The notes under the pieces: generated by a model | What the model saw: only the letters and a program-made list of their open reading frames with translations | Told to the model about the DNA's origin: nothing | Database searches by the model: none | Position numbers and translations under genes: made by a program | Shown: piece by piece, positions 15,862-23,938 of the stretch | Position numbering within the stretch: the first letter of the stretch is position 1 | How the letters are laid out: each line of letters starts with the position of its first letter | DNA from: Chitinophagaceae bacterium | GTDB taxonomy: Bacteria; Bacteroidota; Bacteroidia; Chitinophagales; UBA10324 | DNA length: 64,000 bases | Direction of reading: 5' to 3' | Assembly: GCA_016717285.1 (NCBI GenBank) | Contig: JADKFU010000005.1 | Location: forward strand, 2,030,501 to 2,094,500

Positions 15862-16305
15862 TTAATCCAATGAAATAGGGCTTAAATAAACAGGTTCTAA
15901 AAAAGGCCTCATCTGCTCATTTGTTTTTATTATTCTGCCTTCAACTTTCACATCCAAGCGTTTTCTGATTCTCGCCGCCTTTCCAAGCCGGCTGTCAAAA
16001 AATTCTTCGGGATTAATATCAACAGTAACTTTTATTTTATCGATTCTTTTTTCATTGGCGGACAACGACTCCTGAATAGACTTGGTAACCTGGTCCTTCC
16101 ATGCATTTACATTCGAGATATTTTCAAAATCGTAATCCCAAATGCTGCATCCAAAATCGGGATCGTAACGGCTTTCACCTAAGAAGGTTACCAGCACTAA
16201 ATGTATGCGTTGAAAAAGAGAGTTGCGTAAATCAGTTTTATAAAAGTCCCTTCTGTCAAGAATGGCTTCAAATGGAACAGGCATTGGAAAGTACTCTTCA
16301 ACCAT
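15862..16305 (-). CDS. tssE: T6SS baseplate protein TssE (gp25-like)
   Basis: This 147-aa protein is a GPW/gp25-family wedge component that nucleates the contractile sheath. The diagnostic region is FLGESRYDPDFGCSIWDYDFE (residues 51-71), with the family's E-x-R-xxxP-xFG block, preceded by DLRNSLFQRIHLVL. Length fits the family. It starts 12 bp after the vgrG stop and is followed by the M15-like gene. N-terminal EYFPMPVPFEAILDRRDFYK appears longer than in many proteobacterial TssE. Confidence 0.87.
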   Translation of the reverse strand: MVEEYFPMPVPFEAILDRRDFYKTDLRNSLFQRIHLVLVTFLGESRYDPDFGCSIWDYDFENISNVNAWKDQVTKSIQESLSANEKRIDKIKVTVDINPEEFFDSRLGKAARIRKRLDVKVEGRIIKTNEQMRPFLEPVYLSPISLD

Positions 16306-16317
16306 AATGACCGGATA

Positions 16318-18114
16318 TTAATTTATTTTCACCAACCCACCCTTTAGCGAAGCAATTCCACCCCCATCCAGATCCATCGTAGCTGAAGATTTGATTTCAA
16401 TAGTAGCAGAAGATTTAATGCTCACGCTTGCATCTGCCTGAACACTATGCTTGGTTGATTTGCTTTTTATCTCCTGAGCTTTGAGATCATATTTTGGTCC
16501 GGCATCAATTTTCATTTCCTGCGCAGTCATTTCTGTTTCCTTTCCCGACTTTAAAATGATCTTTTCCTTTGCCTCTATCGTGATTGACTTTTCTGCCTTG
16601 AATTCAATATCTCCTTTCGTTTTAATAGTAACCTTTCCATCTCCTTCACAGGTCAGTGAAAGAATATTCTTCTCGTCCTTGTTAAATATCCTTATCTCTT
16701 CCTTACCTGATTCATCATTGAACACAATGGAATTACCACTTGTAGTTCTGATGGCTTTGAAGTAATTATTCGCATGCTCCATGCCGTCAGACTTCGCCTT
16801 GCCATGAAAAGTGCTTCCGGAGATGTATGGAAAATCAGGATCACCATTTTCAAAACTGACCAATACTTCATCTCCTTTTTCGGGTACGAAATAGATTCCA
16901 CGTTCCTTACCGCCGTGAGGTGTAGCTGCCCTTATCCACGGTGACATTGCGGGCGGTTTCTGCCATACAAACTGAACACGCACTCTGCCAAGCCCTTTAG
17001 TGTCATTGTTTTCCTTAACAACTGCCGTTTGCGTTTCACACTGCGGCCGCTGCACAGGGATTGACTGAGGAGGAAACTCAAGCGTGTGAGGAATGGCTCT
17101 GAAATGATTCTGATAGTTCCCAACGCCTCCGGCAGTATGCGTTACCGCAATCACGAGGTATTTACCAAAGTTATCGACGTTGGTGTTCTTTGATCCCATT
17201 TTTCCGGTCACATCAATCACGCTTCCAATTTTTATGGAAGAGCAGTTGCTTACGCCGTTTAATACCACATACTGGCTGGCAATCATTCCTTTCGTAACCT
17301 TCACCATTCCATCAAGTTTGCTTTTATCCAGCAATCCCTGATGTGTTACAACTGCAGGTTTGAAACTCGATAGGTTCTCAGAAGCTTTAAGAGCAAGGTC
17401 TCCAAACTTATCTAAATTGCTTACAGCAGCATCGGAAGAAGAACTTTCTATTACCTCATTCTTTTCATAGTCATACGACTTCATGCTGAAGTTGGGATTC
17501 ATTATTCGCATGGAGACATCGAAGTTAAAGAGGTCCTTTCCAAAATAAAGCGCTATCTCTTTCTCTGCTGTCGGCTTTCCGAAATATAATTTGTTACCAT
17601 CATAATAAAACCATTCCCCGTAGGTAGCAGCAAGACGGCGAAAGAATTGAAAACTGTTTTCCTTATATTGAACTAAGTAAGGAATAGAGGTTTTGTTTTT
17701 AGGATTGCATTGTATCTCCACAAAATTCTTGGGATAGTTGGCAGCTACCTGGTTCACGATCTGTTGAAGACTCTTATTTTCAAAAGAAACGCAGTTCGGC
17801 TGATCATCCAATACATAAGATGGACTATATCCCCTGATCACAATGTCACCTTGTGCATTGCTGTACTTTGAGATGCTTACCTGCGAAACAATTCCCTTAA
17901 AATAGGTATCTCCAACCTGTATCTTGATGATTTTTCCGATGTTATCCTTGGTCTTCTCAAACATCGGTTCATCTTTTCCCTCAAGTGCTTCTGCCGGAAC
18001 ACGTATCTCGAATGAGTGGTGCTGATCAATACCCTGATTGATCACCAACTGTGAAACGATCTTTACCGGATCTCCACTTTCAAATTCGATTTTAATAGCT
18101 AAATTCTGTTCCAC
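16318..18114 (-). CDS. vgrG: T6SS spike protein TssI (VgrG)
   Basis: This 598-aa VgrG forms the trimeric spike under PAAR. Residues 1-330 correspond to the gp27-like hub (FKGIVSQVSISKY; FFRRLAATYGEWFYYDG is a signature). Residues 370-460 are the gp5 OB-fold (GRVRVQFVWQKPPAMSPWIR; PEKGDEVLVSFENGDPDFPY). The C-terminal beta-helix is rich in alternating K/E/I/S (IEFKAEKSITIEAKEKIILK) and ends at GGLVKIN with no fused toxin domain. So cargo must be carried non-covalently, consistent with the PAAR- and DUF4123-linked effectors downstream. A 306-bp gap separates it from the hcp genes and may hold a promoter. Confidence 0.93.
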   Translation of the reverse strand: MEQNLAIKIEFESGDPVKIVSQLVINQGIDQHHSFEIRVPAEALEGKDEPMFEKTKDNIGKIIKIQVGDTYFKGIVSQVSISKYSNAQGDIVIRGYSPSYVLDDQPNCVSFENKSLQQIVNQVAANYPKNFVEIQCNPKNKTSIPYLVQYKENSFQFFRRLAATYGEWFYYDGNKLYFGKPTAEKEIALYFGKDLFNFDVSMRIMNPNFSMKSYDYEKNEVIESSSSDAAVSNLDKFGDLALKASENLSSFKPAVVTHQGLLDKSKLDGMVKVTKGMIASQYVVLNGVSNCSSIKIGSVIDVTGKMGSKNTNVDNFGKYLVIAVTHTAGGVGNYQNHFRAIPHTLEFPPQSIPVQRPQCETQTAVVKENNDTKGLGRVRVQFVWQKPPAMSPWIRAATPHGGKERGIYFVPEKGDEVLVSFENGDPDFPYISGSTFHGKAKSDGMEHANNYFKAIRTTSGNSIVFNDESGKEEIRIFNKDEKNILSLTCEGDGKVTIKTKGDIEFKAEKSITIEAKEKIILKSGKETEMTAQEMKIDAGPKYDLKAQEIKSKSTKHSVQADASVSIKSSATIEIKSSATMDLDGGGIASLKGGLVKIN

Positions 18115-18421
18115 GAATTGTACTGTTAGGTAACTTGAATGCTATCCTCTTTTTAACGAAGGAAAAACTCCGGAATAAATGCTTCTCAGTAGGTAAAAAA
18201 AAGAAAATGTTCCCGCAATTTCTTATTAATCCATTGAATAGAGCCGGTTTGAAAATACCAGAACTACCAATAAAGATTACTCCTGGCTAAAAGCAAGCAA
18301 GCCTTCTGTGCTGTAAAAAAAAATTGCACAGTCTAATTACATTAATGGAACCGTTTGCCGGAATAATCCTTATCTGAATAAGTTTCAGTTCAGGATAAAC
18401 AAAATACTTTGGGAATGCTGC

Positions 18422-18811
18422 TTATTCAGGCCACTCATTCTTGTGCTCTGCATTTCCAACTTTAAGGTCCTTGCAGGAAATCACAAAATGTTCTGTCATT
18501 GGACTATCTCCTACGTTGGTGAATGCCTCGGTGTAAGAGACAATGTAGCCCTCCTTAAACGTAACTTCCTTCATTTTTTGCTCGCTGTCCCGCTTAAAGA
18601 AAGTGATGGTGCCATCTTGGTGTTTATACGGATCTGCCATCCATTCGGCAAGTGAGGAATCGGATGTTGACTCTACCTCTAACTGAATAGTGCCGGCACG
18701 AACACCTGAGGAAGGGCGGCCTGTTGCATCAACATCTTGTTGCATAGAATAACTACAGTGAAGAACGCGGTGTTTTTTTCCGCCAACTTCGAAAACGGCT
18801 TTAAATGACAT
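18422..18811 (-). CDS. hcp: T6SS tube protein Hcp (TssD), second copy
   Basis: This 129-aa Bacteroidota-type Hcp is a small beta-barrel that stacks as hexamers into the injected tube. It starts MSFKAVFEVGGKKHRVLHCS and ends HKNEWPE. It aligns without gaps with the copy just upstream, sharing DATGRPSS, the charged turn before EQKM, and the NEWPE end, but differs in many surface positions. The two copies are separated by 56 bp. The 306-bp region after it up to vgrG contains no gene. Confidence 0.92.
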   Translation of the reverse strand: MSFKAVFEVGGKKHRVLHCSYSMQQDVDATGRPSSGVRAGTIQLEVESTSDSSLAEWMADPYKHQDGTITFFKRDSEQKMKEVTFKEGYIVSYTEAFTNVGDSPMTEHFVISCKDLKVGNAEHKNEWPE

Positions 18812-18867
18812 AGAACTTGAGTTTTGGGTTAAATAAATAATGAAGTAAGAAAAAGAAAATTAATTGT

Positions 18868-19257
18868 TTATTCAGGCCACTCATTGGAGAACTCCACAGA
18901 ACCAATAGTGATTTCCTGTGCGGAGATCTTTATTTTCTCAATCATGGGTATTTCCCCGATGAAATCAAACTGCGCATGATAATCCACGCAATACCCCTGT
19001 TTAAATGAAACTTCCAACATCTTCTGTTCATTATCCCTTCTGTAGAAAGTGACTTTCCCATCTTCTACTTTATACATTGCAATTGCCCAACTTGCCAGAG
19101 AGGTGTCCGATGTTGCCTCCACTTCCAATTCTATTTGACCTGCCCGCACTTCCGAAGAAGGTCTTCCCGTAGCATCAGTATCCTGATGTGCAGAATAGTT
19201 ACACTTAAGTACCCGATACGTTTTGCCGCCAACTGAAAAATCCGCTTTAAAGGACAT
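18868..19257 (-). CDS. hcp: T6SS tube protein Hcp (TssD), first copy
   Basis: This 129-aa protein is equal in length and layout to the neighbouring Hcp: start MSFKADFSVGGKTYRVLKCN, central DATGRPSSEVRAGQIELEVE, end EFSNEWPE. It starts 38 bp after the tssC stop, the usual place for the main tube subunit. Two tandem, diverged hcp genes could make mixed or alternative tubes, or one may be a cargo-binding variant. Confidence 0.92.
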   Translation of the reverse strand: MSFKADFSVGGKTYRVLKCNYSAHQDTDATGRPSSEVRAGQIELEVEATSDTSLASWAIAMYKVEDGKVTFYRRDNEQKMLEVSFKQGYCVDYHAQFDFIGEIPMIEKIKISAQEITIGSVEFSNEWPE

Positions 19258-19295
19258 AATATGATTGCTGATTTGCTACCCTTTCGGAAATCTCT

Positions 19296-20684
19296 TTATC
19301 CTTTCGCGTATTCAGCAGCCCATTCCGCGGAATTTGCATCATCACCTTTTTGCCCATCTAACTTAATCATGAAACTCTTTGCAGGGAAATAAGGTGTCAT
19401 GTGAATGTCGAGAAATATCCTGTCCTTTTGGTTCGGGTCCTTTTGGAACCGTTGAATCTTGAAACTTTCGATAAGTTTTCCCGGGCCGGTAATACCATCT
19501 AAAAACTTAGTGATCTGTGAACGCAAATCTTTTTCAAGGGTTGAATTCCAGTTTTCAAAAGCCCTTCTGTTAAGGAAATCTACCAATACTTTGGTGATGT
19601 AATCAAAAACCCTTACAACTGAATAGGTCTGCAAACCGAGGTTATCACCATTGAAAAGTGTCTTGGCGGAAAAAGCCATCACTTTTCCATATTCATTTAC
19701 CATAGGCACCAAACCCAACTTCTCCAAGTTGGCGATTTCACTTTTCTTTAGATCAAAAGCCACTCCGTCCACCTCATTCATCGCGCCATGCTTTTTTCCT
19801 GCCGTTACCTGCGACATCAATGTACGGTACATTTTACCTGCTAATGCGCCTGCAGGAGGCACATATAAATCATCCTCTTCTCCCACTTCAGCATACTTAG
19901 CCCTTCCTACCAGCCAGTTGCAGGTCATCAATACATTGGAAAGAAAGTTATCCCCGCCTGTAAGATTGGCTGATTCGAACTCTTCCAACACATCATCCGG
20001 AGTATCAAGATGTCGAAAGTCTGTTACCAACATCACTTTATTCTGATAAGCAATCTTTGCCCATTTCTCTACTACTTTGTTGGAGCCAAGGTATCCCGGT
20101 AACACAAGTAGAGAATAATTATTACGAAGATCAAGTCGGTCATAATTTTGCTTTAATTCATTCGCAACAGCATCTATGAATCTTGGGTTATCAAGATCTT
20201 TTAGCTGACCCAGATCTGCGTTCATGAAAGACGCATTCTTAATTTTATCCGATTCAGTATTCTTATAAAATAAAGCGACAGATCTATACGATCTTTCAAG
20301 ATTGTGCGTAGCATCAACTGCTTTCTTCAAATTAATTTTTAGCAATTTATCAGCAGCACCCGTTTTCTGATCAGCTTTATCAATCATCTCAGAAAGTGAA
20401 GATGAATCTGAAAGCATTGCCAACCATAAATCCAGGGTTTTCTTTAAGATCTGCCTTTCCGCTTTCTTTTCATCTGACAGAAATATCTTCCTGCGAGCCT
20501 TTTTTGCAGGATTGAGATTCTGTACCCCATCAATTGCACTTTCAAGCAAATCAAACCCTCCAAGGATTTCAAGCTTATGGATACTCTCCTCCAGTTGCTG
20601 CACCGGATCTTCTGCTCTTGCCCTTTCAGCCTGTCTAAAAGCAGGTTGTGATGATTGAGGATTTACTGATTCATTTTCTGCCAT
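19296..20684 (-). CDS. tssC: T6SS sheath protein TssC
   Basis: This 462-aa large subunit forms the contractile sheath with TssB. Conserved blocks include the start of the core domain near YDRLDLRNNYSLLVLPGYLG, the segment VDGVAFDLKKSEIANLEKLG, SAKTLFNGDN, and the C-terminal VVRVFDYITKVLVDFLNRRAFE preceding the ClpV-accessible end. The N-terminal ~60 residues are charged and variable. It follows tssB by 32 bp, the standard order. Cytoplasmic. Confidence 0.92.
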   Translation of the reverse strand: MAENESVNPQSSQPAFRQAERARAEDPVQQLEESIHKLEILGGFDLLESAIDGVQNLNPAKKARRKIFLSDEKKAERQILKKTLDLWLAMLSDSSSLSEMIDKADQKTGAADKLLKINLKKAVDATHNLERSYRSVALFYKNTESDKIKNASFMNADLGQLKDLDNPRFIDAVANELKQNYDRLDLRNNYSLLVLPGYLGSNKVVEKWAKIAYQNKVMLVTDFRHLDTPDDVLEEFESANLTGGDNFLSNVLMTCNWLVGRAKYAEVGEEDDLYVPPAGALAGKMYRTLMSQVTAGKKHGAMNEVDGVAFDLKKSEIANLEKLGLVPMVNEYGKVMAFSAKTLFNGDNLGLQTYSVVRVFDYITKVLVDFLNRRAFENWNSTLEKDLRSQITKFLDGITGPGKLIESFKIQRFQKDPNQKDRIFLDIHMTPYFPAKSFMIKLDGQKGDDANSAEWAAEYAKG

Positions 20685-20716
20685 AGGGATAATATTTATT
20701 TGGAGTAGGGCGTTAA

Positions 20717-21163
20717 TTATTTTACGTCTTCAATTTCCTGCAACATTGACTGCAAGGCAACAATGAACGCCTGTTTATACTCAGGAGTTTCTATTGCCTT
20801 ATTCAAATTTTTATTAGATTTTAATTGCTTAATAAGCTTCGCGTAATCTTCCTTTTGCTGCAGTAAGTCCTGAAGAAATGTGCTTTGATTCGTAATGCCA
20901 TTAGTGCCAAAATCCCCCAGATTGCCAAAACGCAATTCTTCATTTAAAAAAGTGCCATCTTCCTTTTGAAATTCAAGCCCCACATGAGGCTTAAAATGTT
21001 GAAACACTTCTTCAATAGTTTTTAATCCCTGTACAACTTCAGGTTTTCCAGTTGAATCTGCTGTGAGTTTTTCAATCATCAGCGTCCTGTTCATGGGGAT
21101 GTCGCTAATTGCTTCACTAGCATCTTTGGGGACTTCCTGTCCTCCGAGTCCATAGTCGAACAT
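20717..21163 (-). CDS. tssB: T6SS sheath protein TssB
   Basis: This 148-aa small sheath subunit starts MFDYGLGGQEVPKDASEAIS and has the family's FKPHVGLEF block (residues 72-80) and NLGDFGTNGITNQSTFLQD (residues 99-117). It ends in an amphipathic helix (FIVALQSMLQEIEDV) that packs on TssC. The length is slightly short of proteobacterial TssB (~165). It is the first gene after a 219-bp gap from clpV, which may hold a promoter for the sheath-tube-spike operon. Confidence 0.9.
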   Translation of the reverse strand: MFDYGLGGQEVPKDASEAISDIPMNRTLMIEKLTADSTGKPEVVQGLKTIEEVFQHFKPHVGLEFQKEDGTFLNEELRFGNLGDFGTNGITNQSTFLQDLLQQKEDYAKLIKQLKSNKNLNKAIETPEYKQAFIVALQSMLQEIEDVK

Positions 21164-21261
21164 AGTTTAAGGTTTTAACTGCTAAATATTGAAATGTGCT
21201 TTACTACAAATTTTATGTTGTACTCCAGAAAGTGACCTCAAAGTCCTGGTTTTTTCGGCGC

Positions 21262-21303
21262 AGTCGCCAGACAGGTGCTCCTTTTTTTGGCGTCTTGGCG
21301 ACT
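21262..21303. repeat. Imperfect hairpin between clpV and tssB
   Basis: AGTCGCCAGAC (21262-21272) pairs with GTCTTGGCGACT (21292-21303), with one bulged T. The loop contains CTTTTTTT. On the minus strand the distal arm is followed by A-rich sequence, so it is a poor terminator in the direction of transcription. It may be an intergenic palindrome or a partial transcription/processing signal between clpV and tssB. Confidence 0.45.
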
Positions 21304-21382
21304 TCTCGCTTATTCCATTTTTTCTACAGTGCGTCCAACAAATCTAACAATCATCACTGACTTTGCAACCGGATGCAATAAA

Positions 21383-23863
21383 TTATTTTTTCCATACAAC
21401 CTCATTATTCTCCCCAAGGTCAACCTTGAGTGAATTCCCTTTCCCAACTTCTCCCGAAACAATCATTTTCGAAATAGGTCTCCGTAATTGCATCCTGATA
21501 ACTCCCTGTAGCGGCCTTGCTCCATATTTAGGCGTGAATCCACTGAGAGCAAGATGCTTTTTTGCTTCCGGAGTTACATCAAGTTTTATTCCCTGCCGCT
21601 CCAATGTTTTTAGCAAACCCTTCAGATGTATCTCAAAAATATTCTCAACAATTTTTTCAGTAATCGGAGAGAACGGAACAATCTCCGTTAATCTTCCCAA
21701 AAACTCCGGCCGAAAATAGCGACTCATGATGTCCATTAATTCACCGGAAGCAGGGATTTTTTCCTTATTGAAACTCTCCACTATAAAATCGCTGCCGATG
21801 TTCGAGGTGAAAAGAATCACAGCATTCGAAAAGTCTCCTTCCTTCCCAAGCCTGTCATGAAGTTTTCCTTCATCCAATATCTGCAGAAACAAATCAAAGA
21901 CAGAAGCATGCGCTTTTTCAATTTCATCGAATAATACTACCGAATAAGGTTGCTGACGGATTTTATTAACCAGCATACCTCCTTCTTCATATCCCACATA
22001 TCCCGGAGGTGCACCATATAACAACGCAGCAGAATGCTCCTCCTTGAACTCCGACATATCAAACCGGATCAAAGCGCTTTCATCATTGAAAAGAAACTCA
22101 GCCAGTGTTTTTGCAAGCTCCGTTTTTCCTGTTCCTGTAGGGCCTAAAAAGAAAAAGGAACCTATGGGTTGGCCGGGTTTACTTAATCCTGATCTTGATT
22201 CCAAAATAGCTTCCGCCACAGCTTTCACCGCATGATCCTGACCTACCACTCTTTTTTTAAGAATCCCTTCCATGTTCAACAGTTTCTCGCGCTCCTGCGA
22301 TTGCAATTTACCCAGCGGAATTCCGGTGCGATGGGCCACGACTGTGGCCACATCCATTTTCTCCACTTTCTCCTTTTTCTGTTCAGTGGCCTGTTTCAAT
22401 TTAGAAAGAAGATTTTCAAGATATTCCTTGATCAATTCAGCGGATTCTAACTTTTCAACACCTGATTCATCCTGAACCTGGCTGAACAGGATAGAACTTA
22501 TCTTGTTCTTTAGCTCCATGTAAAACCATTTCAATTCTTGTATTTGTTCTTCAGCGCTCTTATCGGTCTGGTTACCGTTTACTTCATTAAACTTTGTCTG
22601 CATCATCTCTAGGTCAGTTCCTGATGTTTCCTGCATCATCTTTACCACTGCCATCGTCCGATCAATCAGATCAATCGCTGCATCTGGTAATCTTCTTTCT
22701 TTCACATATCGTTTAGCCAAGCGTATAGAATCAAGGATTACATCATCAGCCAGCTTGATTTTGTGGTGCATTTCAAATTGCGGAATAATAACCTGTAACA
22801 TTCTGACAGCCGTATTCTCATCAGGTTCTTCAATTTTCACCAATTCAAACAAGCGGTTGAATGTTGCATCGGACTCAATATGCTTCCGGTAGTCTTCATT
22901 GCTGGAAGTGCCGATTACAGTTAGCTCACCCTTTGCTAATTCCGGCTTAAGAATATTAGCTGCGCCAGCGGCACCTCCATTTCTATCAAGCAGCATGCTG
23001 AGATTATCAATGAATAGAATGGATTTGTCAAATTGTTTGATCTCCTTAATAATATTTTTGAGGCGATCTTCAATTTCACCTTTGTATGATGCGCCGGCAA
23101 TAAGTGCTCCTAAGTCCAGTTCAAATACCACCGCATTCTTTAAATTATCCGGCACTTTGTCGTCGATAATATTCATCACGAATCCATTAACACACGCCGT
23201 TTTACCGACACCGGATTCACCGGTCAGAATCACATTGGGCTTTGAACGGCGGCCAAGTATTTCTGCCATCATCCTAATCTCACGGTCGCGACCGATTACA
23301 GGATCGAGTTTACCATCTTTAGCCAACGCTGTCTTATCTATACAAAATTTATACAGCGCATTCGTTGGCTTAGATGAATCCCCACCTTGTGCACTCGAAC
23401 CCGAAGGTGAGATTGCATTCTGAACTGAGGCTTCATTAATATAGAGATCGTAAATTTCCTTTTCAAGAATTGGAAATGTCTTAAGCTGATCAACAGTAAA
23501 TCCTACTCCCGGCTTACATAATGCCGCAAGGATACAGATCGGATTTATTTCCAGCAACCCCAACTTAATCCTTGCGCTATCCGCTTCACGAAAGACACTT
23601 TCGATCTTTATATCCCCCGACGGTGCTTCCGGCAGCTTAACAGCTTTCGGATATGACTCGATCCGCACTTCAGCCCAATCTGCTAAATAGTTCACATCCT
23701 TTCCATTGGCATCCAGGAATCCATTCAGTCCCACATCTTTGTGAAGCAGTGCCTTCAGCAAATGCGCCGGAGAAAAATTCTCATTAAAATATTCCTTTGC
23801 TATTGCTTGTGCAATCTGAATGGCCGTTTTAGAGGAATCGGAAAGAGGGAAATCTTCTGACAT
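21383..23863 (-). CDS. clpV: T6SS AAA+ disaggregase ClpV (TssH)
   Basis: This 826-aa Hsp100/Clp protein dismantles contracted TssB/TssC sheaths. It has an N-terminal Clp-N domain (ENFSPAHLLKALL), a first AAA+ module with Walker A GESGVGKT (residues ~214-221), a coiled-coil middle region (residues ~380-520) and a second module with Walker A GPTGTGKT (residues ~574-581). Also visible are the pore loop AGASYKGEIEDR, the second-module segment GAPPGYVGYEEGG, and Walker B VVLFDEIEKAH. The C-terminal D2-small domain has GFTPKYGARPLQGVI. Placement among tss genes and the shorter length than ClpB favour ClpV over a general chaperone. Confidence 0.93.
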   Translation of the reverse strand: MSEDFPLSDSSKTAIQIAQAIAKEYFNENFSPAHLLKALLHKDVGLNGFLDANGKDVNYLADWAEVRIESYPKAVKLPEAPSGDIKIESVFREADSARIKLGLLEINPICILAALCKPGVGFTVDQLKTFPILEKEIYDLYINEASVQNAISPSGSSAQGGDSSKPTNALYKFCIDKTALAKDGKLDPVIGRDREIRMMAEILGRRSKPNVILTGESGVGKTACVNGFVMNIIDDKVPDNLKNAVVFELDLGALIAGASYKGEIEDRLKNIIKEIKQFDKSILFIDNLSMLLDRNGGAAGAANILKPELAKGELTVIGTSSNEDYRKHIESDATFNRLFELVKIEEPDENTAVRMLQVIIPQFEMHHKIKLADDVILDSIRLAKRYVKERRLPDAAIDLIDRTMAVVKMMQETSGTDLEMMQTKFNEVNGNQTDKSAEEQIQELKWFYMELKNKISSILFSQVQDESGVEKLESAELIKEYLENLLSKLKQATEQKKEKVEKMDVATVVAHRTGIPLGKLQSQEREKLLNMEGILKKRVVGQDHAVKAVAEAILESRSGLSKPGQPIGSFFFLGPTGTGKTELAKTLAEFLFNDESALIRFDMSEFKEEHSAALLYGAPPGYVGYEEGGMLVNKIRQQPYSVVLFDEIEKAHASVFDLFLQILDEGKLHDRLGKEGDFSNAVILFTSNIGSDFIVESFNKEKIPASGELMDIMSRYFRPEFLGRLTEIVPFSPITEKIVENIFEIHLKGLLKTLERQGIKLDVTPEAKKHLALSGFTPKYGARPLQGVIRMQLRRPISKMIVSGEVGKGNSLKVDLGENNEVVWKK

Positions 23864-23938
23864 GTTGAATCAGTTTAGTTTTGCAGAATATGAATGTCGG
23901 TTTTGAGTTTCATTTAATCAATGCAAATAGGTTATTAA

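Noticed and set aside
21262..21303. Rho-independent terminator after clpV
   Set aside because: A stem is present, but on the transcribed strand it is followed by A-rich rather than T-rich sequence.
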